A DNA stretch of 64,000 nt. Source: Diphasiastrum complanatum. Its lineage: Eukaryota > Streptophyta > Lycopodiopsida > Lycopodiales > Lycopodiaceae. Position 1 is the first letter of the stretch, and each line of letters opens with the position of its first letter. Made by a program: the position numbers and the translations under genes. The stretch is taken from positions 30,871,427-30,935,426 of the forward strand of contig CM055094.1 in assembly GCA_029204225.1 (NCBI GenBank). The letters run 5' to 3'. The notes below the pieces were generated by a model. It ran no database searches. It saw only the letters and a list, made by a program, of their open reading frames with translations, and was not told where the DNA came from. Positions 31,618-43,989 of this stretch are shown here, in pieces.

Positions 31618-33778
31618 ATTTTGCATGCGATGAAAATCTCCATTTCTATCTCTCGCTCCATAAGCTGAACCTTGATCCTTGTCATAACATCTACTGATAG
31701 TGCCTTTCATTCTTTCATTGCTCACGTTTCAACACTAGCCTATACTGCAAGTCTTCTTGAGCAACCTTATAAATATTTAAGTGGCCTTCTTAGGAAGTTT
31801 TTTCTTTCATAATTCCTTTCCAAATGCACCCTTGAAGTGAAAGGTAGCAAGGAGTGGGATTGAGAGTTTGGTGACGATCGCATGATGTGCTATGGTTCAA
31901 GACTGGATTTTTCTTAATTATGTCCACATTGTACAACAATTTCTTTCTAGAGTCAATCACATACGTCACCAGCCTTCACCGCTGCTTAGAAGAAAGTAGT
32001 CCTGTGTTTTTGCTAGTTGAATATGATCAAAGATGAGTGGCTATCTTTTGAAATATTCAAAATAATTTTACCAAATGTAGGAAACTGAAATGTAGATATT
32101 GAAACCGTCAGGTACAAAAGGCTAAATCTGACCGGTAGGAATGCTTTGCATCAAGAGCAATAATAGTCTCTGGCACCTCACAAACTTCACTTCTATCCAT
32201 TCCTCGCTTTTCGAACATACAACAAGGCTTTGAACTTCTTGTAACAACGTTATGGTTCATCCATCTGCTGTATTTGAACATGCAGGTTTGAACTTTGTCC
32301 TATGGATGTCCAGGTCCTTGATGCTGCTAGCTCGCCCTACTTTGATGACTTCCCTCAGCAATTTACAACTTAAAAAAAAGTTCTATATGAAGCAAGATCC
32401 AGCCTTTACCCTAATATCCTAGTATGTCAGAAAGAAGATTGATTGAGCTTTTCATTCTCCTTCTGAGATTTTTCTTATAGCCTCCAACTCAATTGAGGTT
32501 GCCCAAGGGCTGGAATTTACGGTTCATCAATCGATGCAATATCCAATGCACATTGCTTAGCTTCCCTCGGCTTTGAATGTGTCAATTTATGGGCTGCTTG
32601 AATTTATGAGCATCACCACACATTGTTTGTCACAAAATTCACCTGAATTCCAACGAACTGTATCTATTCTCACTTATAGGCTTTCGATAGACCTTGAGGC
32701 TCAAAAATTGAAAGGACTTATGCCACTTATTGCAATTATCAAATCTTAAATGAGAAGCTGGTTTATTCTTGAAGTTCTTCCGTGATATGTTTCCATGTGG
32801 GTGAGTTGCTTCGTACCAGCATTACTTCATTTGTTAATTGATGCTCAACCAGACCATTAATTTTGGCAGACATGCATTGAAACAAATGTGATAGTGTAGG
32901 AATGATGTAACACTTTACGTGGCACTTTATCCCCATGTGTATCATCCATATAGCATGATGTATAAGATGTTGGACATTCAACTCTTTTTTAATGTTTGAC
33001 TCTAAATAAAAGATGATCTACTAGACATGCATGGATTGTTTTTAAATCAGTCCCAAACATGTCAACATATTTCATGCTTTTGTTTGTGTCAACAATATTA
33101 CATTATCTTGAGAATTGTCTTTTGTTATAAGCTTAAAGAAATTAATAAGATTAATGTTAGACAAGATAATAAATTGTTGTCAGAAAAAGCAATCAATCAA
33201 TGACAAGTTAGATTATTATATCATATCATTTACATACTTAAATAATGAAGCAACACCATAGTCATTCCATCAATATGTCATTTGGTTTAATAAGGAAATT
33301 GTTCAAGCAATCAAAAAAGCAATTGGATGCATGTATAATGATTTCTCACTATTCCAAACAACCATAATTTCATCAACATTGGACTCATTTGATTTGAATC
33401 AATTCCAAATTGGGAATACCAATTGCTCTTGAAACTAAACCACACATGCGACCTACAATACTTATGGAGTCTTCTCAAGTACTACAAACTCAAATTGAAT
33501 TCATGTACTGAGTCTAAGAAACTTTACCAAAGTCGATCAAGCGTAGTGCACTCTACCACAAAGTTCGATAAATTTTGCTCTTTAGAAATTAGTGCGAATT
33601 GAATTTATTCATCCCTTGAAAAATCAACACTCCTACTGAAATTTGAACATCCAAGTGCTTTTTCCTTCCAAATTGATATAGAGCTTGCAAGAAAACCTAA
33701 TGGGAGACAAAACCATCCAACTATACAGAGATGAATCTTCCTAAAAGACTAGCATCTCACCCTCGAGCCATGGCAGGT
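31618..33778. other. Unassigned AT-rich region
   Basis: I find no coding domain, LTR edge or repeat partner over these 2.1 kb. The ORF at 32763-32981 (-) has no recognisable motif. Confidence 0.4.
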
Positions 33779-33794
33779 GAGAGAGAGAGAGAGA

Positions 33795-33871
<77 letters not shown>
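33779..33871. repeat. (GA)n microsatellite
   Basis: About 92 bases of GA repeats with one GGGA interruption. The apparent Arg-Glu repeat frame here is an artefact of it. Confidence 0.97.
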
Positions 33872-33872
<1 letters not shown>

Positions 33873-34438
33873 AAATTAGCATGACAATGCAAGAAATCAA
33901 GAAACTAGTCAAAATTCGAGAAACTAACTAAATGCAGCAAAACTTCACCAAAAATGGTAAAGATAGAATCCATTATTCATTATTATTGATCATTCACAAG
34001 ATTGGGCCTGAAACTAGAGCATGATCATAGCTGTCATGCGATTGTAGGCACATGAACCATCAATACTATCAAGAAAGCTCTCAAAGAGAAGCTTCAAGAT
34101 CACCAAAAGTTCAAAAATCATAAAAGTAGAATAGCCTCCAAATTAGCACGACCTCCTCTATTTATAGTGGGCCTTTAGTGCCTCTAATTAACATTTGGGA
34201 CCTTATTACCTTAATTTGGGCCTTACAACCATTATTATAATTCCCGCCAATACAAATGTGGCGTGGTTGTTTGCGCCTTTTTATTAACAATTCTAATGAC
34301 TAGTTCTAGTCTAGTTTAGCTCCATGGCTATTTTTGGTAATCCATTAGTGAGCTCATGGGCCAAGTATATACAGCACATGGCACTTCTCCTACTTTAAGC
34401 ATTTTTGCCCTACAAAATGAAGACCATGTAGTTTTTCG

Positions 34439-34915
34439 TCAAGTGTCGTGCTCCATGAGACCTCTGGCCATCTCTAAAATTGCAGGCCATATCTTTAGGT
34501 AGGAATGATCTTCCCACGTGTTTTCTTCCGGAGGTAATCCTTTCCATTTGATCAGGAACTGTTGTATTCGCTTCCCATTTTGTAACTCTTTATCTCGGTA
34601 ACCAACCACTGCCTTTGGTTCCACTACCGAATTCCCGTCTTCATTGATTGGTGGTAGTTCAACCACTATTTGAACATTTTTACTGATATGTTTCTTCAAC
34701 AGGCTTACATGGAACACGTTATGCATTTTTGTTATGGTTGGTAAATCCAGTTCATATGCTAGTTCACCCACCCTTTTGAGGATTTGAAATGGCCCATAGA
34801 ATCGTGGAGATAGCTTCTCGCTCTTGCTTTTCTTTGATACTAATTGGCGATAGGGCTGTAATCGTAAGTACACATAATCCCCTTCGTGGAATTTTCTAAA
34901 TAATCGAAGCTTGCT
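34439..34915 (-). pseudogene. Gypsy integrase C-terminus with chromodomain
   Basis: EGDYVYLRLQPYRQ and SPRFYGPFQILKRVGELAYE, followed by MHNVFHVSLLKKH, are the Gypsy integrase C-terminal domain. QFLIKWKGLPPEENTWED is a chromodomain, which targets chromoviral Gypsy elements to marked chromatin. The frame reads from about 34915 down to a stop at 34439. It meets a plus-strand reverse transcriptase head to head at about 34905. Confidence 0.9.
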
Positions 34916-36180
34916 TTGGGTATCATCACATCAAGGTAAGCGAGGAGGATCAATACAAGACTGCTTTCCGAACAGACAGGGGGCATTATCAATTCAAAGT
35001 TATGCCTTTTGATTTAACCAATGCACCGACTACCTTCCAAGCATCGATGAATCGACTCTTTGGGCCATACTTGTACAAATTTATCTTGGTGTTCTTTGAT
35101 GTCATATTGATTTATAGCCGGAACTTAAAAGAACATGCTCAGCACTTGGAAATTGTTTTGGAATTGTTGCGGGAATACAAGTTGTTCGCCAAGATGTCAA
35201 AATGTGAGTTTTCCAAACAAGAGATTGAGTATTTAGGGCATATGGTGACTAAAGATGGCATTAAGGTGGATCAACGTAAGGTTGAGGTGGTTAAAAATTA
35301 GAAGAGCCCTAAAACTTTGAGACATTTAAGAGGATTTCTAGGATTCGCATCTTATTATCGACGATTCATATTCAATTTTTAAAGGATAACAACAACATTC
35401 ACGCATTTTTGAGGAAAGGACAATTCGAATGGAGTGAAGATGCTCAGAGGAGCTTCAATCAATTAAAGGAGGCCTTGGTGAATGCTCTAGTTTTGGTATA
35501 ACCAGACTTCAGTTTACCTTTCAAGGTGACTGCTGATGCAAGTGGAAGTGGATTAGGGGCCATACTAAGTTAGAAAGATGGTGTGATTGCCTATGAAAGT
35601 CGAAAATTGACCGACAAGGAGATGTCATATCCTACACATGACAAGGAGATGTTCCTCATGCATTGAAAAAATGGTGACACTACCTTTATGGGTCAAAATT
35701 CATCATTAAAAGTGATCATCATAGCCTTAAGTATTTCCTAAGTTAGAAGCAGCTTACAGACAAACAAATGAGATGGTTAGCACAAGTTTAAGCATATGAC
35801 TTTGTTATTGAATATCTCAAGGGCAAGGAAAATGAAGCTGCTGATGATGTATCAAGGTTGTGGAGAATGCAAATGTGTGATACAGGTGAATCTTTAGAGG
35901 AGTATATAACTGTTCTCCAAGATGCAGAGGAGAATTGCATGTCCACAAAACAAGATCAAGGGGTATGTTGCATGCTAGAAAAATACATGCTAAATCCCCT
36001 CATTTCTTTGGAAAATGACTGGAAGTCCGTCACTTGGAAGAATATACTAAGGACATAAATGTGATGCAAATTATGAATCGGATCCCAAAGCCGGAGAACA
36101 ACCTCGTTACCAACTCAAAGACGGAATTTTGGTATACGACAATAAAAGGATAGTCCTAGTGCCAAACCCAATAAACTTAG
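34905..36180 (+). pseudogene. Gypsy reverse transcriptase-RNase H fragment
   Basis: The frame starts inside the RT (GYHHIKVSEEDQYKTAFRTD), then FDLTNAPTTFQASMNRLFGP. The catalytic YVDD box is replaced by FFDV (ILVFFDVILIYS), so it cannot polymerise. A stop at 35299 is followed by LRGFLGFASYYRRFI and RNase H pieces (DKEMSYPTHDKEMF, FIIKSDHHSLKYF, LKGKENEAADDVSRL) with several stops. A relic of the integrase linker (YQLKDGILVYDNKRIVLVPN) ends near 36175. Gag, protease and the rest of the integrase are missing. Confidence 0.88.
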
Positions 36181-36479
36181 AAATTTACGGCTCTATTTTT
36201 TTTAAAGCGGGCACAGAGGAGAGGAGGGAATATTTGGAGAATATACTTTGGAATATTCAAATGGAATATGCTCCAGATTATTTCGGGAGCTCCTGGGCGC
36301 CACAATAGGGAGAAAGGGAGAGGAAATGGGGGGTCGCGAGGAGGGATCTCAAGTGCGTGGAGGGTGTGAGAAATTGGCAAAAATCTAGCTTGGTATTTTT
36401 ATGAAAGAAGTTTGTAAGTGAATCTCACGTGTGTGGAGGATGTTCCCACGTGTGGAGAATTGTAAATTAAATTAAAAAT
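36181..36479. other. Short spacer before a Copia LTR
   Basis: No feature recognised. It includes AT-rich GAATAT repeats at 36222-36262. Confidence 0.4.
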
Positions 36480-37185
36480 GTTAGATATAGGGGTCTTATG
36501 TTTTTTGTATCAAGCATCTAGGTGTAGGATGTTTTTAGGGTCAAATTTGGCATAGATGGCAAATTATCCATTTCCAATTGTAATGCCACTATTGAGTCAA
36601 ACTAGAGTAGGAGACCAAACTTGAGCCAATTAGAGTGTAGACAAGTGTAATGCTTTCGTTTGATGAAGTTTAAGAGGCCCAATAGGATTTAGAGGTGGAA
36701 CCATGAGTGGTCCAATAGAATTTGAGATATGCTTGAAAATGGTCCAATAGAATTTAGAGGTGAATAAATCAATGTTCGAATAGGTTAAGAGGTGGCAAAA
36801 GTGTAGTCCAATCATGATTGAGCATTGTGGTAGCTCGTGGATCTACTAGTATCATTGTACTTCTCATTTGGATCTAATTGATTTTGAGATTGAGTGGATT
36901 TTGTGAGTAATTGGTTTTCTAGTTTTCTCTCTCTACCTGAGAGCTCATGATGTTTTTCTCTCTCTATCCGAGGAGAGCAGCTTGTTTTTACTTAGATTAT
37001 TTTTGGAACACTTCCCACACGTGTGAGTGAGAGTTGGAAGTGATTGAATGCATGTTGTAGTGTGTTTTTGCCATAGAATCAAAGATAGATCTGGAATCTC
37101 AATCTAGTCTTGATCTTAGTGCATCCACACACCTTAGGAGATCACAAGCACATGTAGTGGGCACTCCACACATGTGAAATCAACA
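36480..37185 (+). repeat. Copia-C 5' LTR (left edge uncertain)
   Basis: The right edge is AAATCAACA followed by the primer site. A plausible start is TGTTAGATATAGGGG at 36480. No second copy is in the window, so the left edge is a guess. Confidence 0.55.
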
Positions 37186-37199
37186 TGGTATTCAGATCC
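37186..37199 (+). other. Copia-C primer-binding site
   Basis: TGGTATTCAGATCC follows the LTR-terminal CA and resembles the iMet-type site with changes. Confidence 0.7.
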
Positions 37200-37935
37200 T
37201 ACCTAAGGTTACCATGCATTTTGAAGGAAAAACTTTTCATCAATCTTGAGCTAGAAATTGTCAAGATCCATTTTCCTAGCTATCTTTTTCATTCTTGGAT
37301 CAAAAGAGATCAATAGGGCATTGATTGGGTCTGACCTGGTACTGTACGGAATCAGGTGCTCAGACATGTGTGAGGAACATCCAATTGCAGATTGAGAGTT
37401 CTCCCTCATGCTTGATCCATTTATCTTGCTAGATAGCTCGTTTTGAATCTATTTTTGTCTAGTTTTTTATGGGATCAGTTTCATTCCATTTGGTTGAGCC
37501 AATCAAAAGTTATAAGCTTTTGAAGAGGGTTAGGTAGGGCACCTAGACCTGGGTGGACACATTTGGTTTGGTCAAGAGATTGCTTGTTTGATCCAAAATC
37601 ACAGTTGGAAGCTTACCAATCTTATCTATATGTGATCTAGGCACTGTTTTGAGATCTTAGCCATTTTGTTTCATGCAATATCATTGTATTTGAGTCAAAT
37701 TTGGTTTCTTAGTGTATTTCACACGTGATAAGAGTGTTTGATCCTAACTTTGCTCATACTCCATCATTTGATGTGAAGTAGATCTAGTTTTGGAGATATC
37801 GAGGTAGCTAGTGAGAATCATCTCACAGTTTGTTGCAAGATCTTGCATAGGAGATGGTAGCACACCATTATTGGATCCTATAGTGAGAGATAAGCAACAT
37901 TTTTTGTTCATCACTTCTGTTTATCTCCACTCTAC

Positions 37936-39576
37936 ATGAATTCAGTGAGTTCATACTTGTTGCAACCAAGTGAGAGATTGTCTACTTCCAATTATTCAAT
38001 ATGGAAGTTGAGGATGGAGTCCATCTTGATACTCCAAGATGTGATGGACATTGTACTTGGGACTGAGGAGGAGCCTCAAGTCCTTCAAGAAGTACAAAAG
38101 TACAAGAAGAGAGCTAGGATGGCCCTCCATTATATCAAGATGAATGGCTCTAATGAGATTTTGAGAGAGATTGGTGATTGTACTACATCCAAGGAAGCTT
38201 GGGATTGTCTCAAGTCCATCTATGAGGCTAAGAACACCTCTAGGCTCCTCACTCTTAGAAATCAAATCTTCCAAAGTAGTCAAAAGAGTGATGAGAGTGC
38301 ATCTAATTATGTTTTGAGAGTCAAGGATATTCATAGGGAGCTTGCATGTATTGGTGACTCAATCAATCAAAGTGAACTAGTACAAGTCATTCTCAATGGC
38401 TTGAGAGATGAATATGACAACCTTGTCCAATCCTACGCCATTAAGGAGGAGCTACCAAGTTTGGAGGCCCTTCAAATTGTGCTTATTTCTGAAGAATCAA
38501 GACAAGAGTACAACCTCTTGAGGATGGACAAGCTATCGCTCAATTATGATGATGGCAAAGTTCTATTTGCCAAGCACAAAGAGAGGAGTAAGAAGAAACA
38601 CCATCACTTCTCTAATGACAAAGCTAAAGGCCAAGATGTAGAGGAGGAGGATACCTCTCATGCTTCTACTTCAAGTTTGAAGAAGAAGAAGATCAAGTGC
38701 TTTTATTGTGGCAAGAAAGGCCATTATGCCACCAGTTGCTTCAAGAAGAAGAATCAACTCAAGCAAGCGAACATCACCAATGAGAAAGAAGACTATATGG
38801 CAAGTGATGGAGAAGGCTCTCTTATGGCATCAAGCTTCTCCTCTTTCACCTTCAACAAGGATCACTCATGGTATATTGATAGTGGAGCATCTTCACATAT
38901 GTGTGGCTCCAAGCGCTCTTTTTCATCTGTTATGCCTTATGATGGAGTCAAGAAGACTATATACATTGCAAGTGAGCATGAGTGCAATATTGAAGGAGAA
39001 GGGATTATTCCCTTGAAGCTTGCATCTTCCAAAGATCTCTTTTTCAACAATGTTCTTTCTGTCCCAAAGCTTACAAAGAACATCTTAAGTGCTGGCCAAC
39101 TTTTTGATAGTGGCTTTGATGTCAATTTCGATATTGACAATTGTGTGATCAAGAAGGATAATGAGATCCTTGCATATGGATCAAGATTTGAAGGCATCTA
39201 CAAATTGGATCCAAGTGAGAGTGCAAACTCTCTTGATGCTTCTTATATGTCCAATATTTCAAAGGAGGATGATCACACAAGATGCAGATATCTTCTCTCT
39301 TCAAGTTCTATGGTGTATGATTATTCCCTATTATACAAAGCATGTATTGAGAAGCAATTCTCATTAACGATCAAAGCTTTGAGGAGTATTGAAGCTCTTG
39401 AAGGAATAACATCATATGAAGTTTTATTCAAGATAAAGCCTAAGGTTAATCACGTTAGTGAACTTAATAGTGCTTGCTTTGCACATATTCCCTTGGAAAC
39501 AAGGAGGAAAATTGATCCAAGCCCATGGATCATGGTTGGATGCTTATCCACCAAGGAGGATCTTTTCATACATTAA
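37936..39576 (+). CDS. Copia-C gag-protease fused to an integrase tail (internal deletion)
   Basis: This is an open 546-codon frame. Residues 1-200 are a UBN2-type gag (ERLSTSNYSIWKLRMESILI, then SKEAWDCLKSIYEAKNTSRL). A zinc knuckle lies near 255 (CFYCGKKGHYATSC). The protease active site is near 313 (WYIDSGASSHMCG), and the start of the pre-integrase region follows (NVLSVPKLTKNILSAGQLFD). At about residue 445 it jumps to the end of integrase (ITSYEVLFKIKPKVNHVSEL), so the DDE core is lost with the frame kept. No reverse transcriptase follows. It could still make gag and protease. Its family relatives here are the gag at 49976-50552 and Copia-B. Confidence 0.85.
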   Translation: MNSVSSYLLQPSERLSTSNYSIWKLRMESILILQDVMDIVLGTEEEPQVLQEVQKYKKRARMALHYIKMNGSNEILREIGDCTTSKEAWDCLKSIYEAKNTSRLLTLRNQIFQSSQKSDESASNYVLRVKDIHRELACIGDSINQSELVQVILNGLRDEYDNLVQSYAIKEELPSLEALQIVLISEESRQEYNLLRMDKLSLNYDDGKVLFAKHKERSKKKHHHFSNDKAKGQDVEEEDTSHASTSSLKKKKIKCFYCGKKGHYATSCFKKKNQLKQANITNEKEDYMASDGEGSLMASSFSSFTFNKDHSWYIDSGASSHMCGSKRSFSSVMPYDGVKKTIYIASEHECNIEGEGIIPLKLASSKDLFFNNVLSVPKLTKNILSAGQLFDSGFDVNFDIDNCVIKKDNEILAYGSRFEGIYKLDPSESANSLDASYMSNISKEDDHTRCRYLLSSSSMVYDYSLLYKACIEKQFSLTIKALRSIEALEGITSYEVLFKIKPKVNHVSELNSACFAHIPLETRRKIDPSPWIMVGCLSTKEDLFIH

Positions 39577-40204
39577 ATGTGGCATGTAAAGTACAAATGG
39601 CAATTCCTATGGTAGCTCGAGTTTCTACTTCTACCTACCTTGAATATTTTATTCTAAGATAGGTCTTTACTAAGCCAAAAGAGCTTAATTCATCTTTGAC
39701 ATTTTTAGGACCCCTACTCACAACATTAGATAGATTTTTTCAATGTTTTGACATGCTTGAGGTTTGGATCTTGCTTATGGTATAGGACATAGGATCTTGA
39801 GAATGCTATGGAGTGTTGTGGTATGCTTGTGATTTGTTTATGGTTAGCAAGGGGGTGCTAGATAGGCCTTGCTTGCAGCTTGGATCTAGCTATGGTTGGG
39901 TGGTGAATACTTGAGGCCAGCTTGTTATCTATCTTTGTGTTTAAAGAGTAGGGACATAGGTGGAGGAGAGATCCTTGGAGGCTTGTAGATCCTTACTTGC
40001 AGGTGGAGGCATCCTAGCTTGGTGTTGGGGAGCATCTTGAAGCTTGCAGGTTGCTTGGAGGACATTTGGAGGCTCTACCCTGGATTTGGAGGACTTCCTC
40101 ACCTCTACTTGTAAAAGAAATCAAGGTGAAAAAGCAACAAGGCATAAAGTGGACCATAAAGTGAGCAACCAACGATAAATTCTTTGGTACCTGTGCAGAA
40201 CTAA
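39577..40204. other. Non-coding, G-rich degenerate repeat
   Basis: No gene is seen. Between about 39970 and 40105 the motif CTTGGAGG / TTTGGAGG recurs irregularly. No 3' LTR of Copia-C was found. Confidence 0.4.
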
Positions 40205-40885
40205 TCAAATCTAGAGCTCAGGGAGCTCAACACAAAGTGCATCAAGGACAAATCAAGAGCTCAAAGGAGTTCCGAAGTCAAAAAGTCAGAAGCGACAGGG
40301 GCGAACATTTCACAAGAAAAGCCTCTGTCACCAATTAATAAGGTTCTTGGGTTTTACTCAAGCGATATAAAATCTACGCTTTTTCCAGACAAAGTGATAT
40401 TTTTAAGTTATGTAATTTTTCAATATAAAGAGTTGAGCCTTCGACTTGTGGTGTTCCACCTACAATGTTAATAAAAAGTGGCCAGTAAATTGAGTATTGT
40501 GCCAAGTAGCTTAAAATGTATAGTTATTTTTAATTGGGAGACACCTTTACTTTAATCTGACATCTGATGAGGACATCAAATTTTATAAAGGTGGGGTGGA
40601 TGTTGTAAAGCTACCTTTACAAGCTTTACTTCTGGCGCCACTGGCACCATCATTGTCCCCAGCCCGAGCAGCGCCACTGCTGCTCCCGGTGCCACCGGTG
40701 CCGGCGCCGCTCCCGACACCACTGTGACCGAATCCAACCGGCGCCAAGTTCCTATGGCTGAAAAACTTTGATCGGTTCTAGCGAAGTCCAAAGAGTTCGA
40801 ATCGATGTCAATAACTTCACACGATCTAGGCATGATTAAACGAAGCCTGGGGATCAATAAATTCTACAGAGAGAAAATGTACTTT
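40205..40885 (-). repeat. Inverted-repeat cluster: copy A' (inverted)
   Basis: This 0.7-kb segment is the reverse complement of 41700-42390. It includes the GGCGCC-rich block (40630-40740) and the end GAGCTCAGGGAGCTC. Confidence 0.88.
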
Positions 40886-40889
40886 ACCA

Positions 40890-41699
40890 GCCTGGTGTAG
40901 CGCAGACATCCCAAAGGGAGCCGGAAACCACGACTTAGCTTCCCAGCCTTCAACTCTTGCCATCCAGACCTACTTGACATACAAGCAGCCAACTTGCCAA
41001 CAACGATCAGACTTGACCAACTTGAAGTTCCGAAAACCAACATTGAGATCCAACCGAGCGCCATGCCAGATCGGGGGTCCCGATGTGGGTGACTTCCCTC
41101 CAAGCAAGCCGCCCGACATACATCAAACTTAACCAACTCGAAGCTTTGTTACAAACGAGTAACATTCATTCCAAGCAAGCCATCCAACTCAGCCGACAGG
41201 TTAGAGCCCGTTCCTCAAGAGCTTAACCCATTCACGTTCATGCAAGGAACACTCAGAACCACAAGCCGCGACAAATATGGAGACAACCAGTTCCTGGACC
41301 AAATGGTCCTGACAGCATACCGTTGGCGCCACGGACCGAATGGTCCCAACGGCATACCACTGGCATCCCGGGATACGACCCTCAACTATGTGCCAACTTA
41401 AAAATTTTGAAGCGGCCTTACAACTGGCGCTTTTACCGAACACTGAAACTCAGAAGGTAATCAGAGTCAGTTTGAGAAAAATCCCACTTTATTGATAAAT
41501 CTGAGAAGGTTACATTTCAAGTGTGACCGACCCTAGTCTCCGGGGCGCTAGCATGCCAAGGCGAGAGCCATACAACATTCCAGCAAGAGAGGCTGAGACT
41601 TGGTTGGAGCTCGTCCTGAGTCGCAACCTGCTCTCTCCCTATAGTATTGGTGGGATTCGGCACCCCCTCTCATACCAAGCACTCTATCCAAGCTGGTAA
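40890..41699 (+). repeat. Inverted-repeat cluster: segments B, D and C of copy 1
   Basis: B (40890-41400) is repeated directly at 43990-44458 and inverted at 45190-45660. D (41400-41520) is repeated inverted at about 45060-45190. C (41520-41699) is repeated at about 44450-44600 and inverted at about 44900-45060. B holds two tandem roughly 40-base units around GGACCGAATGGTCC. Confidence 0.8.
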
Positions 41700-42390
41700 A
41701 GCATGTTTTTCTCTCTCTAGAATTTTCTTTCTAGAAAGTCATTTTCTCTCTCTAGATTTTATTGATCCCCAAGCTTCCTTTAATCATGCCTAGATCGTGT
41801 GAGGTGATAACACATCGATCTGAGCTCTCTGGACTTCGCTAGAATCAATCAAAGATTTTCAGCCATAGGAACTTGGCGCCGAATGGATTCTGGTCACAGT
41901 GGCGCCGGGAGTGACGCCGGGAGTAGCAGGGGCGCTGCTGGTGCCAGGGACAATGCTGGCGCCAATGGCGCCGGAAGTAAAGCTTATGAAGATAGCTTTA
42001 CAACATCCACCCCACCTTTATAAAATCTGATGTCCTCATCGGATGTCAGATTAAAGTAAAGGTGTCTCCCAATTAAAATAACTGTACATTTAAGCTACTT
42101 GGCACAATACTCAATTTACTGGCCACTTTTTATTAACATTGAAGCTAGCACACCACAAGTCGGAGGCTCAACTCTTTGTACCGAAAAATTACATAACTTG
42201 AAAATATCTCTTTGTCTAGGAAAAGCGTAGATTTGATATCGCTTTCGTAAAACCCAAGAACCTTATTAACTGGTGACAGAGGCCTTTCTTTGAAATGTTC
42301 ACCCCTGTCCTTCTGACTTTCAACTTTGGAACTCCTTTGAGCTCCTGATTTGTCCTTGATGCACTTTGTGTTGAGCTCCCTGAGCTGCAG
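41700..42390 (+). repeat. Inverted-repeat cluster: copy A (direct)
   Basis: It is complementary to 40205-40885. The two together form a pair of 0.7-kb inverted arms about 0.8 kb apart. Confidence 0.88.
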
Positions 42391-43989
42391 ATTTGATCAA
42401 TTCCGCACAGGTATCAAGACTCCCTGAGCCAAAGGATTTATCATCTGATTGCCCACTTTATGGTCCACTCCGTGCCTTGTTGCTTCTGCACCTTGATTTC
42501 TCTCCTTGTCCCAGCCTGATCTTGATACTTTTCCACCTTGGCTCTTTAAGGTAGGCAAAGATTGAGTACTCCGCAATGCACCTCTCACTTAGCTTAAAGT
42601 AGCTCTTTGAATCAGCCCAAATATAACCATTGATCTCATGGAAAGCCAAAGGGTCGCACCAGTTTATTCCGCATCCGAACTATCTCTTCGCGTTTGTTTG
42701 AAGCACCATGTCCGTCGCGCAAAACTTGGCTTTCACAATTCCATCACTGGTCAGTTGCCTCACAGTCAAAACAAGAAGTGTACATCGAGCTTGGCTTCAA
42801 GTAGCTCTCTTTGAATCAGACACATGCACCCAGAGTTTGCACTAGTCCGATCTCAATGCGAACTGTCCCTTAGCGTCCGTTCGAAATACCAAGTCTCTCA
42901 TGCAAGGCTCAACTTTCACAGTTCCTTCATTGATCAGCTGCCTTACACGTAACACAAGCCAACGTACTCATATGTTTTCTCATCATTGCTGGTCCAGAGA
43001 AAGCCTATAACAAGCTTTCCTTTCCACAACAAAAACTTGTCAACTTATTAGGTCCAAAGTTCGCCAGTCTCCTCATGTGAGTATGGCTAGGTCACCTTGA
43101 ATTTGCCCCCGTTTTGATCAACTTTCATTCAAAATTTGCCCCAAGAGAGAGGTGTGTGTCATAGTTCCCCTCCACTTATAAAATCAGCTGATCGGACTTA
43201 GAGTAGAGTTCTTCGGACAAAAAGCCTTTCCAACACTTTGCTTCCCATCTGCTAGGATTATGGCTCGATCCAACTTGTTGCCAATCTCTGAAGAGGATCC
43301 TAGTCTTTCCCCTTTAAGGAAAAACCCAATTGATACTGGATATCACCCATGCTCAGTGAGTTTCAGTTTTGAAGTTGGCCGTCCCAAAATGAAGACCAAC
43401 TGCTCCATAGAAGATCTCCCCTGAAATTGCCCTTTCCAACTTTTGACTTTCTGCTTGCGTCTTGGTGGGCATTGTCGCAAAATGAAACTAACCCAAAAAA
43501 CAAGCTAACCATCCATCCTTTGCAAACATTGAGTCGTTTCGTTGCCGTTCACGTGCGAGTACTTGAACCGCAAATCCGCCCCACAGATTCTGTAGTCCTC
43601 TTTGTTTGATGGTATCAGCCTTCAAAAGAAAGGTTCCTTCTCGAGCCATCAGCTCCTTGTATCACAAGCAATCATGCAAAACAGACAGAGCACGAGTACT
43701 AAGATTCACCACGAATACATACAAGTAAGACACTCAGGCAGGTTAACTAACAAGTAACAAATACAAGGTCCCCCTCTAAGATGGTCCTGCCAACGGACCT
43801 TTACCTGGCCGCGCCCATACGAATCGATCACAGAATCAGCCCACATAGGACACCCCTCCAACTATCCGTGCTTTAACCATTAAGCAGCACATTGCCTCAG
43901 TTACGCCCCACCACTTTTTGGTCGATAGCCCTTATAGCTAAACGATCGGCAACTATCTTTGAATATACCACCCCCATGGGCGCACCCGT
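42391..43989. other. Spacer in the repeat cluster, no gene seen
   Basis: About 1.6 kb with moderate GC and short uninformative frames. Imperfect internal repeats occur (TCAAGTAGCTCTCTTTGAAT at 42798 resembles AAAGTAGCTCTTTGAATCAG at 42595). Confidence 0.45.

Noticed and set aside
33731-33931. ORF with a long Arg-Glu repeat
   Set aside because: It is the translation of a (GA)n microsatellite. The same applies to the minus-strand ORF at 5331-5528.
40205-42390. A possible LTR pair with inverted orientation
   Set aside because: LTRs are direct repeats. The arms are inverted, without TG...CA ends, primer site or target duplication that I could find.
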